Below, piece after piece: positions 22,560 to 33,904 of a DNA stretch of 64,000 nucleotides. The first letter of the stretch is position 1. Each line of letters opens with the position of its first letter. Source of the DNA: Ignelater luminosus (lineage: Eukaryota; Arthropoda; Insecta; Coleoptera; Elateridae); assembly GCA_011009095.1 (NCBI GenBank), contig VTPC01091255.1:30351-94350 (forward strand), read 5' to 3'. Below the pieces are notes generated by a model, which was not told the DNA's origin, made no database searches, and saw only the letters and a list, made by a program, of their open reading frames with translations. Made by a program: the position numbers and the translations under genes.

Positions 22560-23190
22560 AGAAGAAACTTGAAGAAAGTTCGTAAAACTATTCAGGTGTG
22601 TAAGTCATTTTAATGTGCCTATTAGTGTACATAATGTTTCTGAAATTAAGTTGCAGCAACAGAAAACTATACAGTAGCACAAAATGGTCACTTACGAACA
22701 TTGTACTTTTATGAAAAATCTCAGATAGTGAAAATGGCACCGTCACTAAATAAAGTGGTTTTAAATCCTACTGGATTACAACGACAGAATGTTCTTCTTT
22801 GTGCAAAGTTATTTGACAAAAAAGCTATTGCCACATTGGAACTACTGGGAAACAATTTAAAAATAAATCCGACTGGAACTGTATCCTTTCTCACAACTGT
22901 ACTTGGAAAATAATTAATTGTAATCATGTTTATTAAGGAAAACATCTTCGAGATCCTTTTTGTGATCCTATAAGAACTGTGAATGACAAAAATCTAAAAT
23001 TTGTTCAGAATTTTATCGAATGGTTGAAACGGTGGGACAAGCCAACTAAAATATGTTTGCTTTAGTTCATACCTGCGAAACTTTGATTTTACTTTGTGAG
23101 TACTTATTGCAAAAGTTCCAGTTTCACTACGTTTTACTTGCCAAATTTCAAAGCGATTCATTCGAGAGTAGATTCAACAAAGAACAACAG
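22560..23190 (+). pseudogene. P-element/THAP9-like transposase fragment
   Basis: Reads FYEKSQIVKMAPSLNKVVLN, then TGLQRQNVLLCAKLFDKKAI, NPTGTVSFLTTVLGK, DPFCDPIRTVNDKNLKF and finally LAKFQSDSFESRFNK. The pattern L...hi.p..fxxMnVxlaaqvfs and the late 'QDxLExxFs' block are typical of P-type (THAP9-like) transposases. Stops at about 22912 and elsewhere break the frame; the N-terminal THAP finger was not seen. Confidence 0.5.
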
Positions 23191-23254
23191 GTAAAAGAAT
23201 GTACGCTGTATTCTTTACACAACGGGGATTGGTGGCCACAGTGAAGTTAATAGA

Positions 23255-23500
23255 ACAGGTGGTACACAACTGTCTGTCTTCCTCGAGTTTTTGAAAGGCT
23301 GAAAGCAATGCGACTTTCTTCTGCATTACGGCATTGGGGTGTACATCACGATAATGCACCTTCTCATCAGACAGCTGCTACTGCATATTTTTTAAAGGCT
23401 TCTGGAATTCGTTTACTAGAACACTCTCCTCACAGTCCAGATCTAGCCCCCTAGATTTTTGGTCTTTTTCCAAACTTGAAATTAGCCCTAAAAAGTTTAA
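23255..23500 (+). pseudogene. mariner transposase fragment (catalytic end)
   Basis: The short text HHDNAPSHQTAATAYFLKAS and HSPHSPDLAP matches the mariner DD34D catalytic block (second D in HDNAxxH, third D in PYSPDLAP). It is followed by a premature TAG where the aspartate-rich block normally continues as F..LFPxLK. Only this end remains. Confidence 0.75.
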
Positions 23501-23689
23501 TTAAATACTTAATAAATACAACTTAATTGTTTTAATTCTGTTACTTATTTTTATGTAGATATGTACCTAGTAGTTAGTACTGTATGTAGTTGTGTATTTC
23601 ATTTTATTACATAATATGTATTTGCATTAATAAATCTTTATATTGTACTTCTTGTTTATATCAATGGAGATCCTAAGAAAGTATGAAGT

Positions 23690-24225
23690 CGCGTCACTGC
23701 CACTGTGCAGAGGTACTGTACAAAGGAAAAGAAGATTCTCGTATCGTACTAATAAAAACCTACAATAAATCCATGGGAGGCGTTGACCAGCATGACTGGT
23801 TAGTCGATAAATATCAAGACAAATATACGCGGTAAGAAGTGGTACTGGCCAATCTTTGTACGGTTGTAAATTCCTAGATACTCTAAAGGCATATACAAAG
23901 ACGATTCGCACTATCGCTGGTTGAATTCCGAAAAAGTGTTGGTATCACCCTTCTAAAGAAGCTAAGATGCTCTAGGAAAACTGCAGCGAGCGTTGAATGC
24001 TCATGGATTTCATTGCAGAAAGCCTGCCTGGAAACCATTGATAAATGAGCAATTAGCAACCAGATTAGCGAATCTAAACAGAAATTGCGACAACGTGATA
24101 TTTTCGAGACCTGCGAGCAAGAGTTACAATGGACTTATCTCGCCGTCTAGTTGGAAGAAATCATCACGTATATTTCGATAACTATTTCAACTCTATTCAA
24201 CTGCAGAGGCCTAGCACTAGTGCGA
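23690..24225 (+). pseudogene. piggyBac-like transposase scraps
   Basis: Around 23755 the frame reads NKSMGGVDQHDWLVDKYQDK, the piggyBac MGGVD block; near 24129 it reads DLSRRLVGRNHHVYFDNYFN, the catalytic DNYF block, which normally precedes MGGVD. So two pieces lie in the reverse of their natural order. The second piece is part of the composite repeat that is also at 14524. Confidence 0.65.
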
Positions 24226-25218
24226 ATTAAATAACGCTAGCCGTGGTCAGAAGTTGGATGGGTGGCTTTCTACGGCTCCGTGTGTCCTTCCTCTCGACAC
24301 CTAGCGGTAAAAGAGGATAATGATAATGAATAATGAATGAATGAATTGGGCGCGTTCAGCGAACGCAACCATTGCCAACTGTTGACTAGTAGCAGGTCTC
24401 TGAACGAACTTGTTGAGTAGACGCTGACTTACAACCGCGGCTAAGCCACGTCAGCTGTCATTTTTCCACTGAGATAGGTTGAGTGTGGTTGTGTTGAGCA
24501 TTGACTTGTGTTATGATTGGATTTATAACCTCAATTTTCGTTAAACTTTGTTAAAAAATGGATAACAATAATAAAGATGAGTTTATTGTGTTAAATGACT
24601 TGTTTGTAGCAACAAATAATAGAGAAAATGTCAATTGTAAACTTAATTTACAGCTCCACTTTTTACTTCGGGTTCTGAATTGAATTTTATAGACGAGCTT
24701 GAGGAAGGGGATGATGTAACAAATTACTGAAGACAATGATTCTAAATTCATGTGGACTCATCAGGTAACGCTTCTTTTATAGAAGAATATAAGAAGAGAC
24801 CGTTTGGGAGTCCTACTCAAAAAAAAAAACTTTTATGGAGAGAAATTGCAGCAAGAATGGTTGAAATGGGCTATGCTGTCGATGCTGATCTGATAGACAG
24901 AACGCTGAGAAATATGAAATGCATCTTCAATAAGATTCGCGGCAATAAAATAAAAAGAGAAAGTAGACGAGGACGAATAAATTGAGAGTATTACGATATG
25001 TTTTGCAAACTTTTTACCAATCATAAAACTGTATATATTCCCAATTTAATAACGTCGCTTCCTGGACCGAGCAGTGCAGAAAACCTGTGAAGCTCTTTTC
25101 CATCTTCCCTGGCAGAAAACACGTCCTCTTCAGGAGGTAAGTAAAATGGCCTATACTGGCCTACTTGTAATCTCAAACATTTACTGATTTGGAAAAACCT
25201 AGCGGAATATTTTTGACT
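24135..25218 (+). repeat. Composite repeat, copy 2, with a Myb/SANT-like protein
   Basis: Better preserved than the copy at 14524. The coding part has a first exon-like start at 24558 (MDNNNKDEFI) and a Myb/SANT-like domain in the frame 24752-24985: FIEEYKKRPFGSPTQKKKLL, REIAARMVEMGYAVDADLID, then RTLRNMKCIFNKIRGNKIKR and the end RGRIN, WEYYD-like text beyond a stop. Proteins of this kind are the DNA-binding partners of Harbinger-type elements. A donor-like ggaggtaagt (about 25133-25142) suggests a further exon. It ends at gactgcag, followed by a pogo gene piece. Confidence 0.6.
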
Positions 25219-26200
25219 GCAGAAAAGATGATTTATGGTTTAACACCAAAAGAATGTATGAAGCTCGCATATCTTTAGGCCACTCAAAATGGGAAAAGCA
25301 ATCCCCAATACTGGAAAACTACTGAAGAGGCATCATACGATTGGTTTAGAGGTTTTATACAAAGATACAGCAACTTATCTATTAGACAACCTGAACCTAC
25401 TAGCTTGTCTAGAGCGACAGCTTATAATAGGCACACTGTCTTCCAGTTTTTCGAATTGTTGAGGGAAGCACTTGAACGCAAAAAATTCGGACCTGAGCGG
25501 AGTGCAAACAGCTCATAAACCAGGAAGGTCAGAAACAAATGTCAAAGGCAACATCTGCAGAACGTGGCGAAACTATAAGTGTGTTATGCTGTTAACGCCA
25601 TGGGGAATTTCATTCCCCTAGTTTTGGTCTTTCCCTGCATTAAGAAGAAAGATTATATGACTCATGGTGCTCCTGCAGGTTCAGTGGCTGTGACCCACCC
25701 TAGTAGGTGGATATCGGTCGAGAATTTTTTTGTATTTTTGGAGCATTTTACAAAGATTGTAAAATGTTCTAAGGAACACAAAGTATTGTTAATTTTGGAC
25801 AATCATAGTAGCCACATTTCCCCACAAGACCTAAATTTCTGCATTGCATCGTTCTCTTAACTATACCACCTCACACAAGCCACCGATTACAACCGCTAGA
25901 TGTCTCCACTTATGGACATTTCAAAACCAATGCTAGATATAGTTCAGAAACTATACCCACTGGCAGACTCAAAAAAACGATGCCGGATGTAAAAACAAAT
26001 CATCTATTGGAAACGACTTCGACCACACAGTAAAGGACGTATTAACAGCAGCAAATCCCGTGGTAGCAAATATAATCGAGGTCGATAAATATCTCACCGA
26101 ACCTTTTATCCGAAAAAACCGAGAATCCAATACATTGCAGAATGGTCGAAGATGCCAATTTAGGAGGACGTTTAGCAGAAAACCTTAATTCCGGGAAGCA
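25219..26200 (+). pseudogene. pogo/Tigger-like DDE transposase
   Basis: YGLTPKECMKLAYL near 25235 and ASYDWFRGFIQRYSNLSIRQ near 25338 form the CENPB-type helix-turn-helix region. SAERGETISV near 25555, NAMGNFIPLVLVFPCIKKKD, PSRWISVENFFVFLEHF and HKVLLILDNHSSHIS (second catalytic block, with the Asp in LDNH) follow. After a frame break come TTPHTSHRLQPLD-like bases and a tail with EPFIRKNRES. It has frameshifts at about 25520 and 25860. Confidence 0.8.
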
Positions 26201-26509
26201 TTAAATAGTAACAAAGTATAGGCACTAAAATGTTTGTCTAGGGCGGTTGTCAACTATTACACAGTGCAGGTAAACAATCCGTTTAGTTACGCTTTGCCAT
26301 TCCTATCGATCGTTGTGTTTCTAAGTGAGAATAAGTGTTTAAAGTGTTTTTTTGGAGATAATATTTTTATTTCACCATGTCTGCTGGTTCATCAGGTTAG
26401 TAATACATTGTTTCTTTTGTGTAAAATTACATTTGTATTACAAATTAATGCGATTTTTGGATACAATGAAACTTCAGTTTGTATCCTTCTTACGATGAAG
26501 TATTAATAG

Positions 26510-26960
26510 CAAAAAAAGAATGTTACCCAGACGAAACTATGGGAGAGATTAAGTTACAAAGTCTGCTGGATCATACTATTCGTCGTCTAGCCACCGTTCA
26601 AGCTGATGTACTATAACGAGTTGTTACTAAAGGTCTAACAACTCTAACCATGACTTATAAATGGGAATTTGATGGAAACTCCAACCATTCAATATATAAA
26701 CAAAAATTTCAGAAAAGTTGTGATTCAATAGATTCAGATTTATTCCTGACCTCCATTGTGCCACTAAAAATGTCAGCAGAGCACAACACTTCAGAAAAGA
26801 TTGTATGGATGAATCCACGCTCGTCATCACTCAGTTTTGTATACCGATCAAATTTCAGTTTGTCAAAGAAACCCAAGGTATAATAAAACAAGAAAGCGAA
26901 ACTATCGAACAACAAATAGCGCGACACTCGTACCCATACGCATTAACTTCAAGGTGATTT
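26510..26960 (+). pseudogene. RAG1/Transib-like transposase core fragment
   Basis: The frame reads KLQSLLDHTIRRLATVQADV, a stop, then TMTYKWEFDGNSNHSIYKQK near 26648-26707, DLFLTSIVPLKM and KIVWMNPRSSSLSF; a second frame continues with PIKFQFVKETQGIIKQESET. I align FDGNSNHS with the first catalytic Asp block of RAG1-type transposases and the WMNPRSSS..PIKFxFxKET stretch with the conserved region after it. This is by memory of the family pattern and needs a search. No RAG2-like or zinc-binding region is present. Confidence 0.45.
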
Positions 26961-27214
26961 AACAATGTGAATAACATGATCTTAATGTAATTTTCAACTT
27001 CTGCTCCGAATTTGCCTTTAAACTTTCAACTAGGGGAGAGTAGTGCAAAACCGGGTAGGCGGATTAAATAGGATAGGGGGCAACGCCCTGGTTAGTGCTG
27101 CTATCTGGCGAGTAACCTACTTAATTACTTCCCTTACTCTCTCCCACCAGTTTTCCAACAGTTGCCAATGCGATAGGAAACTCACGTGCTCAAGAAAGGA
27201 AAGGTTGTTTGGGT

Positions 27215-28800
27215 AGACATTGACTGACTTGCGAGAACTTGCCTTTCAAGTGGCTGAGAAAAATAATATTCCACATCCTTTCAATAAAGGGAAACGTCAA
27301 GCTGGAAAAGATTGGTTCTACAACTTCCTGGATATGATTTACTTGAGGCTGTATACATCAACTAATAGTTTTCTCCCAGTGATATACACAATATTAACGA
27401 GACGAGAATAATAAATGGGGAATAGACTTGAAAAATTGTTAAACAGAATTAATGAAAATAGGCAAATAAAAATTAGAGTTCTCCCCTTTATTTTATTGAT
27501 TTTTAAATGCCCAAATTACGAGAAAAAAAGCAAATGGCGTTATTGTCCTCTGCAGAGAGAGATACTGACAATGGAGACATGTTTTAATACAGTAGACAAT
27601 TATGTTCGTCCCATGTTTATTTTTCCCGGGAAAAAAAGTAATCATTTGCTAATGGATAAGGAGCCTCCACGGTCCCACGTTTTCTATCATCAAAGTGGTT
27701 GGATTAATATAAAAACTTCATTAAATTTCAAATCCGTCACCTCAGAAACCAGCGTGATGGGCATGTCTCACACACACTAAAAATATTGAACTCATTAACC
27801 TAGCCAGGAAGCACAACGTCACCATCGTGTTTCCCACCACATTGCACTCACAGGTTGCAACTGCTAGACGTATCTTTCATGGCTCTTCTAAGCACCTATT
27901 ACAAGCAAGAGGGCGGTAATAATTTACCAAGTTGTCCACTTGTTCAAAAACGCTTACACCAGAGCTGTTGTTTTGAGCACTGCAATCAACGGACTTGAAA
28001 CCACAGGAATATACCCCTTTAACAGAGATGCAATCCCAGATCACTTGTTTGCTCTCGCCGAGACAACTAACAGGCCCATTGATGAACCTATTCAGTAACA
28101 AGGATACATTAAAGTGATACATTACCCCCACCAGGAATTTCTTCCGAGGTCTCAATGATTCTTGATACCTTGGCATCGCTGAATGATGATCCTACCCAGT
28201 CGCAACCATCAACATGTAACAACGTCCCAACCAACCAACCAACCAACCAACATTTGGCAACACCCCAACCGTACATCACAAGGCCCTGCTTCAACATCTG
28301 CAACCAATGACAGCGTTCAGCCATCTACTTTCAAGAGTGAAACGTCATCCTGATTCAAGATTTCTCCGATGATGGTCATGCCTCCTCCAATAGAAAAGGA
28401 GAGACTTAACAGGTAGGCAAATGATAAAAAAGGGGGGAAACAGCCATTCTCACATCCTCTTCTTACAAATCCAAGCTGGAACTAGAAGAGGCTGCCAAAC
28501 AAACGGGAAAACCTATAAAACAACTGTTAAACACCCCAAGCAAGAAACAACCACATACTACAACAAAAAAAACCCAAAACAAGAACAGAAAGAATGTGAG
28601 CTCACCACCATCCCCTGAGGAAGATGATCTGAATAATGCTTGCATGTTTTGCAATGAGCTAATTTCTGAGTTGGGGAATGTGGTTGAATGGATTCGGTGT
28701 TCAATCTGCTAACAGTGGGCACATGAGCAGTGCTGCGGTCAAAACGAAGATAATGATGATTACATCTGCGATTTCTGCACTAATCTGAAGACCAACTTCC
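27215..28800 (+). pseudogene. pogo/jerky-like transposase with C-terminal PHD-type finger
   Basis: LAFQVAEKNNIPHPFNKGKR near 27240 is the CENPB-like DNA-binding end. It is followed by an AT-rich interruption and then by the catalytic part: YVRPMFIFPGKKSNHLLMDK, HQSGWINIK and GHVSHTLKIL (a changed DGHxSH). Later FPPHCTHRLQLLDVSFMALL and AVVLSTAINGLETTGIYPF appear in other frames. The C-terminus, near 28618-28780, has CMFCNELISELGNVVEWIRC..C, WAHEQCCG and YICDFC, which is a PHD-like zinc finger (one stop replaces a residue between two Cys). A (CCAA)n microsatellite lies at about 28229-28252 inside it. Confidence 0.65.
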
Positions 28801-29775
28801 CTTATTTGGTTAAGTTATTGTGTTTTCACACCATTTTGTGAGACAATATTTTTCTTTATTTAGACACAAACTGCTAAATATTTAATGTATTGGATTGCCC
28901 CATAATATTAGTAGCATTCTTCAACTATTTGGCTGCTGCATCGCCCAGAAGGTGTAAAACCATCATTTGATAGATGAATATCAACAATATTCTATCATAT
29001 ACTGCAGCTTATTCAATCACCACAGTTGAATTGATTTTTATAATAGCCAGTAATGAAAGCATTACGATATTTTTGGTATATATAAGAAATTAAGTGCTAC
29101 AACTGAAACATAGTAGCAGAAAAAGTTTTAAAATGTGCATGACAGAAATTTCATCAATGAGAGTAAGATTAGCTTTGGCATTAATAGAAACAAGATTCTT
29201 ATCGAATCTGAAAATAATCCAACCAGAAAGTCCTTAAACTTTCAAAAGTTACATAAAGTAGACTAAATAGAATAATATTGCCAAGACCGAATGGTCATTG
29301 CTGAACAGTTTTTTTACCACAGATTAATATTGAACAACAATAGTGTCCATAGCTAACTGCTATGTTTGAACCACATCATTATTCAGAAAGCGCCTAAGAA
29401 TTGAGGCAAATTATTTTTTCCACATTCCAAATTTTTATACACTTGTTAGACTTAGCACTGTTCAATTTAGTGTTTTCATTTCAATAATTGGAAAGATATG
29501 AATTTGAATCTTTCACTTTATTTGAAACTGCCAAAGCCAAAAGACCAACAAGCTGGGTGGTAAAGAAGAATTGAAGAAAACCATACCATCAACCAAAATA
29601 AAACAGGTACAACAAAATACTTCAACAACTTGCATTTTAGAAATGCTACCAATTTACAAGGCAATCCAATACAAGAAATATTCCAACTTAACTCATGAAA
29701 AGGTTTATTTTCCCTTGAAGAAGAGCATTACTGCCAGAAAGACCTGAAAAAAAGATCAGTAGCCTGAAAATGATT

Positions 29776-30196
29776 ATTGCAGCTTATGCAATAAATCATA
29801 AGTCAAAATCTCATTTAGATAAAGGCTCAGTAAAAAGTTTTAATGCTTCCAAGAGGTGTAGATGCTCATGCTCATGCTTGTAAATTATTGCAGCTTATGC
29901 AATAAGTCATAATGTGTCAAAATCTCATTTAGAGAGCTCAGTAAAAAGGCTTAAATGCTTCCAAGAGGTGTAGATGCTCATGCTCATGCTAATGCTTGTA
30001 AACTATTGCAGCTTATGCAATAAGTCATAATGTGTCAAAATCTCATTTAGAGAGCTCAGTAAAAAGGCTTAAATGCTTCCAAGAGGTATAAATGCTCATG
30101 CTTATACTCATGTTCATGTTTGTAAATTATGTAGATAAAAGCTCAGTAAAAAGTCCCAATGCCTTCATGATGTATAGATGCTCATGCTTGTAAAGA
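29776..30196. repeat. Tandem repeat, unit about 115-120 bases, three and a half copies
   Basis: The unit begins gcagcttatgcaataa and ends with runs of 'gctcatgct' before ttgtaaattatt. Copies start near 29779, 29888 and 30007, then a shortened copy continues to about 30196. Copies 2 and 3 are nearly identical over their first 90 bases; an inner 6-base 'gctcat/gcttat' run varies in number. Confidence 0.85.
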
Positions 30197-31919
30197 CACT
30201 TTAAGTAATAAAGATGTAAACGTAGATTTCAGCAATGATCTTGAATCTCTTCTGTGTGTTTTGGAATCTAGTAGACACAGCTGCCTGATGATACCTTAAT
30301 AATGCAATCAGATTCAAAGCTTAATTGCAACTCTCTTTCAAGAACACTGCAGTTATCAAGAAGAGCTATTAGGATTGTAGTGATGTATCATTTGTTGAAT
30401 AGATAGTGTAATCATAAACTACAACAAAAGATTTGAAGATATTCTTATGCAGAAGAATTTCATTGTAGTTGCTTGATTTGTAATATTATTATGTGTTAAC
30501 ACTGCATTAGATGGCAAAACAGGTATGTAACAGCCACAGTTTAGTATAGATCTTATCATTTTGCATTTACCATTAGCTTGCTGTCATTTGTAAATTTGAA
30601 ATTTCATATTCTAGAAGATGGTGGATTTCAAGACTAACAATAATAGTACAATATAAATTTCCATAATTAAGATACATTACCAGAAGAAAAGAACAACAGA
30701 GTTTTGCTTATGAAACAAAGCGGACTTTCAAATGGAATAATTGCAATAATGAACAAGTCATTAATTTCTTCTTCTGTTTTGGATTTTATTGAAATATTTA
30801 TTCCCAGGTTTCAACTTCCCCACTTATGTTCAAGTTGCAAAGATAGTGAATACTTCATTATCAAATTGACTAAGCACATAATGTGCTTGATCAACCTACA
30901 ACAACTATTTTTTTTTTAACAAGAGAGAGAGGTATGAGCCAAAAATAAGGAAATGGATAAGGATTAACGAAATTTCACTCCAGTCGGGGCTGTGATGGAG
31001 ACTTACGCGCAGTTATTAGGATAGCCCAACGGAAAAGGAAAGGCAAGGATACATCAACAAACTTTAACATATCCACCATCTTATTTCTGGTCTATGTAAG
31101 TTTCACAAAATCTTGGATTTTCAAGGCATCATCCATCAGCATTTAATGGATCCAAGAATAAACTCAAATCTCTCCCTTGGCATTAGAGAATTTATCGTAT
31201 TGCACCACACATTTGAGACTGATGGATCTTTTTTCTATTCCAAATCATGTTCTACATACATCAGGGCAAGTATCAGCTGAATTGAAGGTTTATAAAATCT
31301 TTCCGAGTTACAAATGACATGTAGTAAAGTAGTGACTATATTTTCCAAAGTTTTAAGAGAGTACTGTCCAATATATTGTTGTAACTATTCAGGTTCATTG
31401 TTCTAATATTCGTTACAATTGCTGTAGTAATTTCACCTGGAGCCACTTTAATTGTTACAAAATATTCCAGCTAAAATCAGCAATGCATTAGTTAGAATAA
31501 GAAATCTGTAAATTTATAATTAGATTCACAAAATATTTTTTAGTGTGTATAGCTAGGTTTATAATGAAATTGTATCCTCTATATGCTCCTTAACGATGCT
31601 GCTTTCTTAGCCTTCCTGAAAAGATAGTCTTACTTAAAAAATCTTTTGTAAGAAACCACTAGTATGTAAGAAGATTTAATTTGTACCATGAAATAAAAGT
31701 TCGTAGATGTTGCTTTATTATTTACTTAACATTTAAAAAAAATAAAAAATATTAAAACAAAAAATATCACAACATAAAATAACTTCGACAATTATAAATA
31801 TTTACTGAAATTTTACTGTAGTACCTGTCACTAACCGCTCAGTCTACAGCCTTCCAGTAATCTCACCCTGTATACAAATGAAAAGTGGTCCAGTAGTTTT
31901 GCAGATAATTCAGACTATA

Positions 31920-32270
31920 CAAATCAACAAAAGAATACAAAAAACGAAAACAAAAAATCAAAGAAAAAACAAAAACCAAAAGAAAAACAAAAATTCAAAG
32001 GAAAAAAACTAAAACTCCAAAGGAAAAAACCATAAAGCCAAAAGAAAAAAAACCAAATAAATAAAAAAACAAAAAGCAAACCAAACAAGAAAACAAAACA
32101 AACAGCAGACAAATAAAAACAAACATACCCACATACAATAACAATTTAAAAAACAGAAAAATAAAAAAACAGAAAACAAATAGAAAGCCAGAGAACATAA
32201 AAAGCAGAAAATAAATTTAAAAATGGAAACTAAACAAAAAGAAACAAACGGTAAACAAAATCAAACATAC
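31920..32270. repeat. A-rich low-complexity block
   Basis: About 350 bases made almost only of A-runs broken by C, G or T (aaaacaaaaac, aaagaaaaa). The opposite strand gives long Phe-rich frames, which are artefacts of composition. Confidence 0.85.
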
Positions 32271-32382
32271 CTAGTTATCAGTAAAGAAATGTACACAAAG
32301 ACTGCATATTAGTGTCGGACCAGAATGCCTTAAGAGGATGCGATTAATAGCGGTGACTCAATAAATTTATTTACTACTTATA

Positions 32383-33122
32383 TCGATGCTGGGGGCTTCT
32401 AATCATTATTGTTCTTCAAAAGATTTTCTGTTAGATAGTGTTACTTTAAAAAAACCAATTACTATAAAAATCATCAACAAAAGTGAAGAATTAGTAACTT
32501 TGGAAATGGGAACTATCCGGGGAAGAAATTTGAATGCGAATAATATGTGTAAATTGAAAAATGTTTATTACATACCAGGATTGAGGTACAATTTACTTTC
32601 TGTACGAGCTATTACAAAAGAAGGCTATAATGTGAAATTTGAAGGTAACCTAGTTTCAATTTACAATTAAATCTGGTTTTGAAATAGCAAGTGGTTCATT
32701 AGTTAATAAGTTTATTTTTAATGCAATTTACAGCTAAGACTCAGTCATCTCATGCTAATATATGTCATGTAAAAGAAAGTTATAAATTATGGCATTGCCG
32801 AATGGGACATTTAAGCATGTCAGGACTTAACAAGCTTAATCAAGCAGGCATGATTGATGTTGATAACCCAGATTCTGTTACAGAAGTATGCAAAGAATGT
32901 GCGGAAAGTAAACAATGTAAACAACCTTGGAAGAACAATACAACTCCCGCTACTAGAACTTTTTTAGCTCATTCACAGCGACATTTTTGGACCAGTAAGT
33001 CCAGCATCAAAGAATAGTGAGGAATACTTTATATCCTTCTTGGACGATTATACTCATTTTACAGTAATATATCTAATTAAAAATAAATCTGAAGCCTATG
33101 ATAAATTTGTTCAGTACTATAA
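32383..33122 (+). pseudogene. copia-type retrotransposon protease to integrase start
   Basis: A protease block begins at about 32380 (IDAG, then one base too many, then ASNHYCSSKDF), followed by NVYYIPGLRYNLLSVRAITK. A frame change leads to LWHCRMGHLSMSGLNKLNQA with CKECAESKQ, the GAG-pre-integrase zinc domain, and then HSDIFGPVSPAS and FISFLDDYTHFTVIYL, the start of the integrase core with two of its acidic residues. Broken at 33122 by another transposon on the opposite strand. Confidence 0.8.
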
Positions 33123-33124
33123 AC

Positions 33125-33833
33125 TAACACTACTATCAGTCGTTTGAAGTGTGACGATGCACTAGAATATAAATTTTGCATATGATTACTATGAATATAT
33201 GTGTCATCAATGTATACTATATTTCTTCCTTCTTTTTTATATCTAATTAATTCTTTTCTTTCCGATGTCATGCGATTCCATGAGTACTTTTTGCTTGTCT
33301 CTTTTTTTTTCCAATGAAAACCAAGTTTTAATAACACTTTGTACAATGTGTTTTTATTTCTGCTAAACGATAGCTCGCTGTCTTTCATTTTCTGCAGTAT
33401 GGCATTTAATGTCGGTCTTCGTTTCTCGGTTATATAAAAGTCATGTACAATTGTTCTTATGGTTTTTTCTTCATCTTTTGGAAGAGGGCTTTTTGGGCTA
33501 GCCTTTTGCCTGTTTTTACGAAGTGTGGAAAATCCGCTAGATGTTCCAGAAGCTACATTTTTGTTTTCTTTGGAAATTCTTCTGTAAGATCGTTCTGAGA
33601 TACCTAAACAATTATTTTGTGGAATCAAAAATATCAAAGATATTTTAAGTGTATATATATGGGTAACTTGACAAAAATTCATTTCATGACTTACCTGTTG
33701 CTCTAATTAGTCTTTCTTTAAAGTTCGCTAAAAGAATTAAGAGACCGCCTAATCTAGCTTCTTCCTTCGCAAACTCTAACACGTGCAATTCTTTCATGCG
33801 CTTGTAAATGTATAATTTTACCTTTTTTTCCAT
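33125..33833 (-). pseudogene. Tc1-like transposase N-terminal half with an intron
   Basis: Exon 1 (33695-33833) starts with MEKKVKLYIYKRM and ends RLIRATG. A GT-AG intron (33604-33694) joins it in phase to exon 2: GISERSYRRISKE, then EKTIRTIVHDFYITEKRRPT, NTLYKVLLKLGFHWKKK and NIVYIDDTYIHSNHMQNLYS, the first catalytic block. The frame then runs into the copia piece at about 33125, so the second half is lost. No stop breaks the remaining part, so it is a young or well preserved insertion. Confidence 0.65.
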
Positions 33834-33904
33834 ACAACATGGTATAGATAAATAAAAACAAGATAAATAGCAATACACCAACAAAAATGTAACAATAAAC
33901 AATA

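Larger units (their letters stand above)
28830..32380. other. Gene-free AT-rich stretch
   Basis: No coding signal recognised apart from short chance frames. It holds the tandem repeat at 29776-30196 and the A-rich block at 31920-32270. Confidence 0.5.

Noticed and set aside
31924-32198. Long Phe-rich minus-strand frames suggesting a membrane protein
   Set aside because: They are the reverse of an A-rich low-complexity block; the hydrophobicity is a composition artefact.
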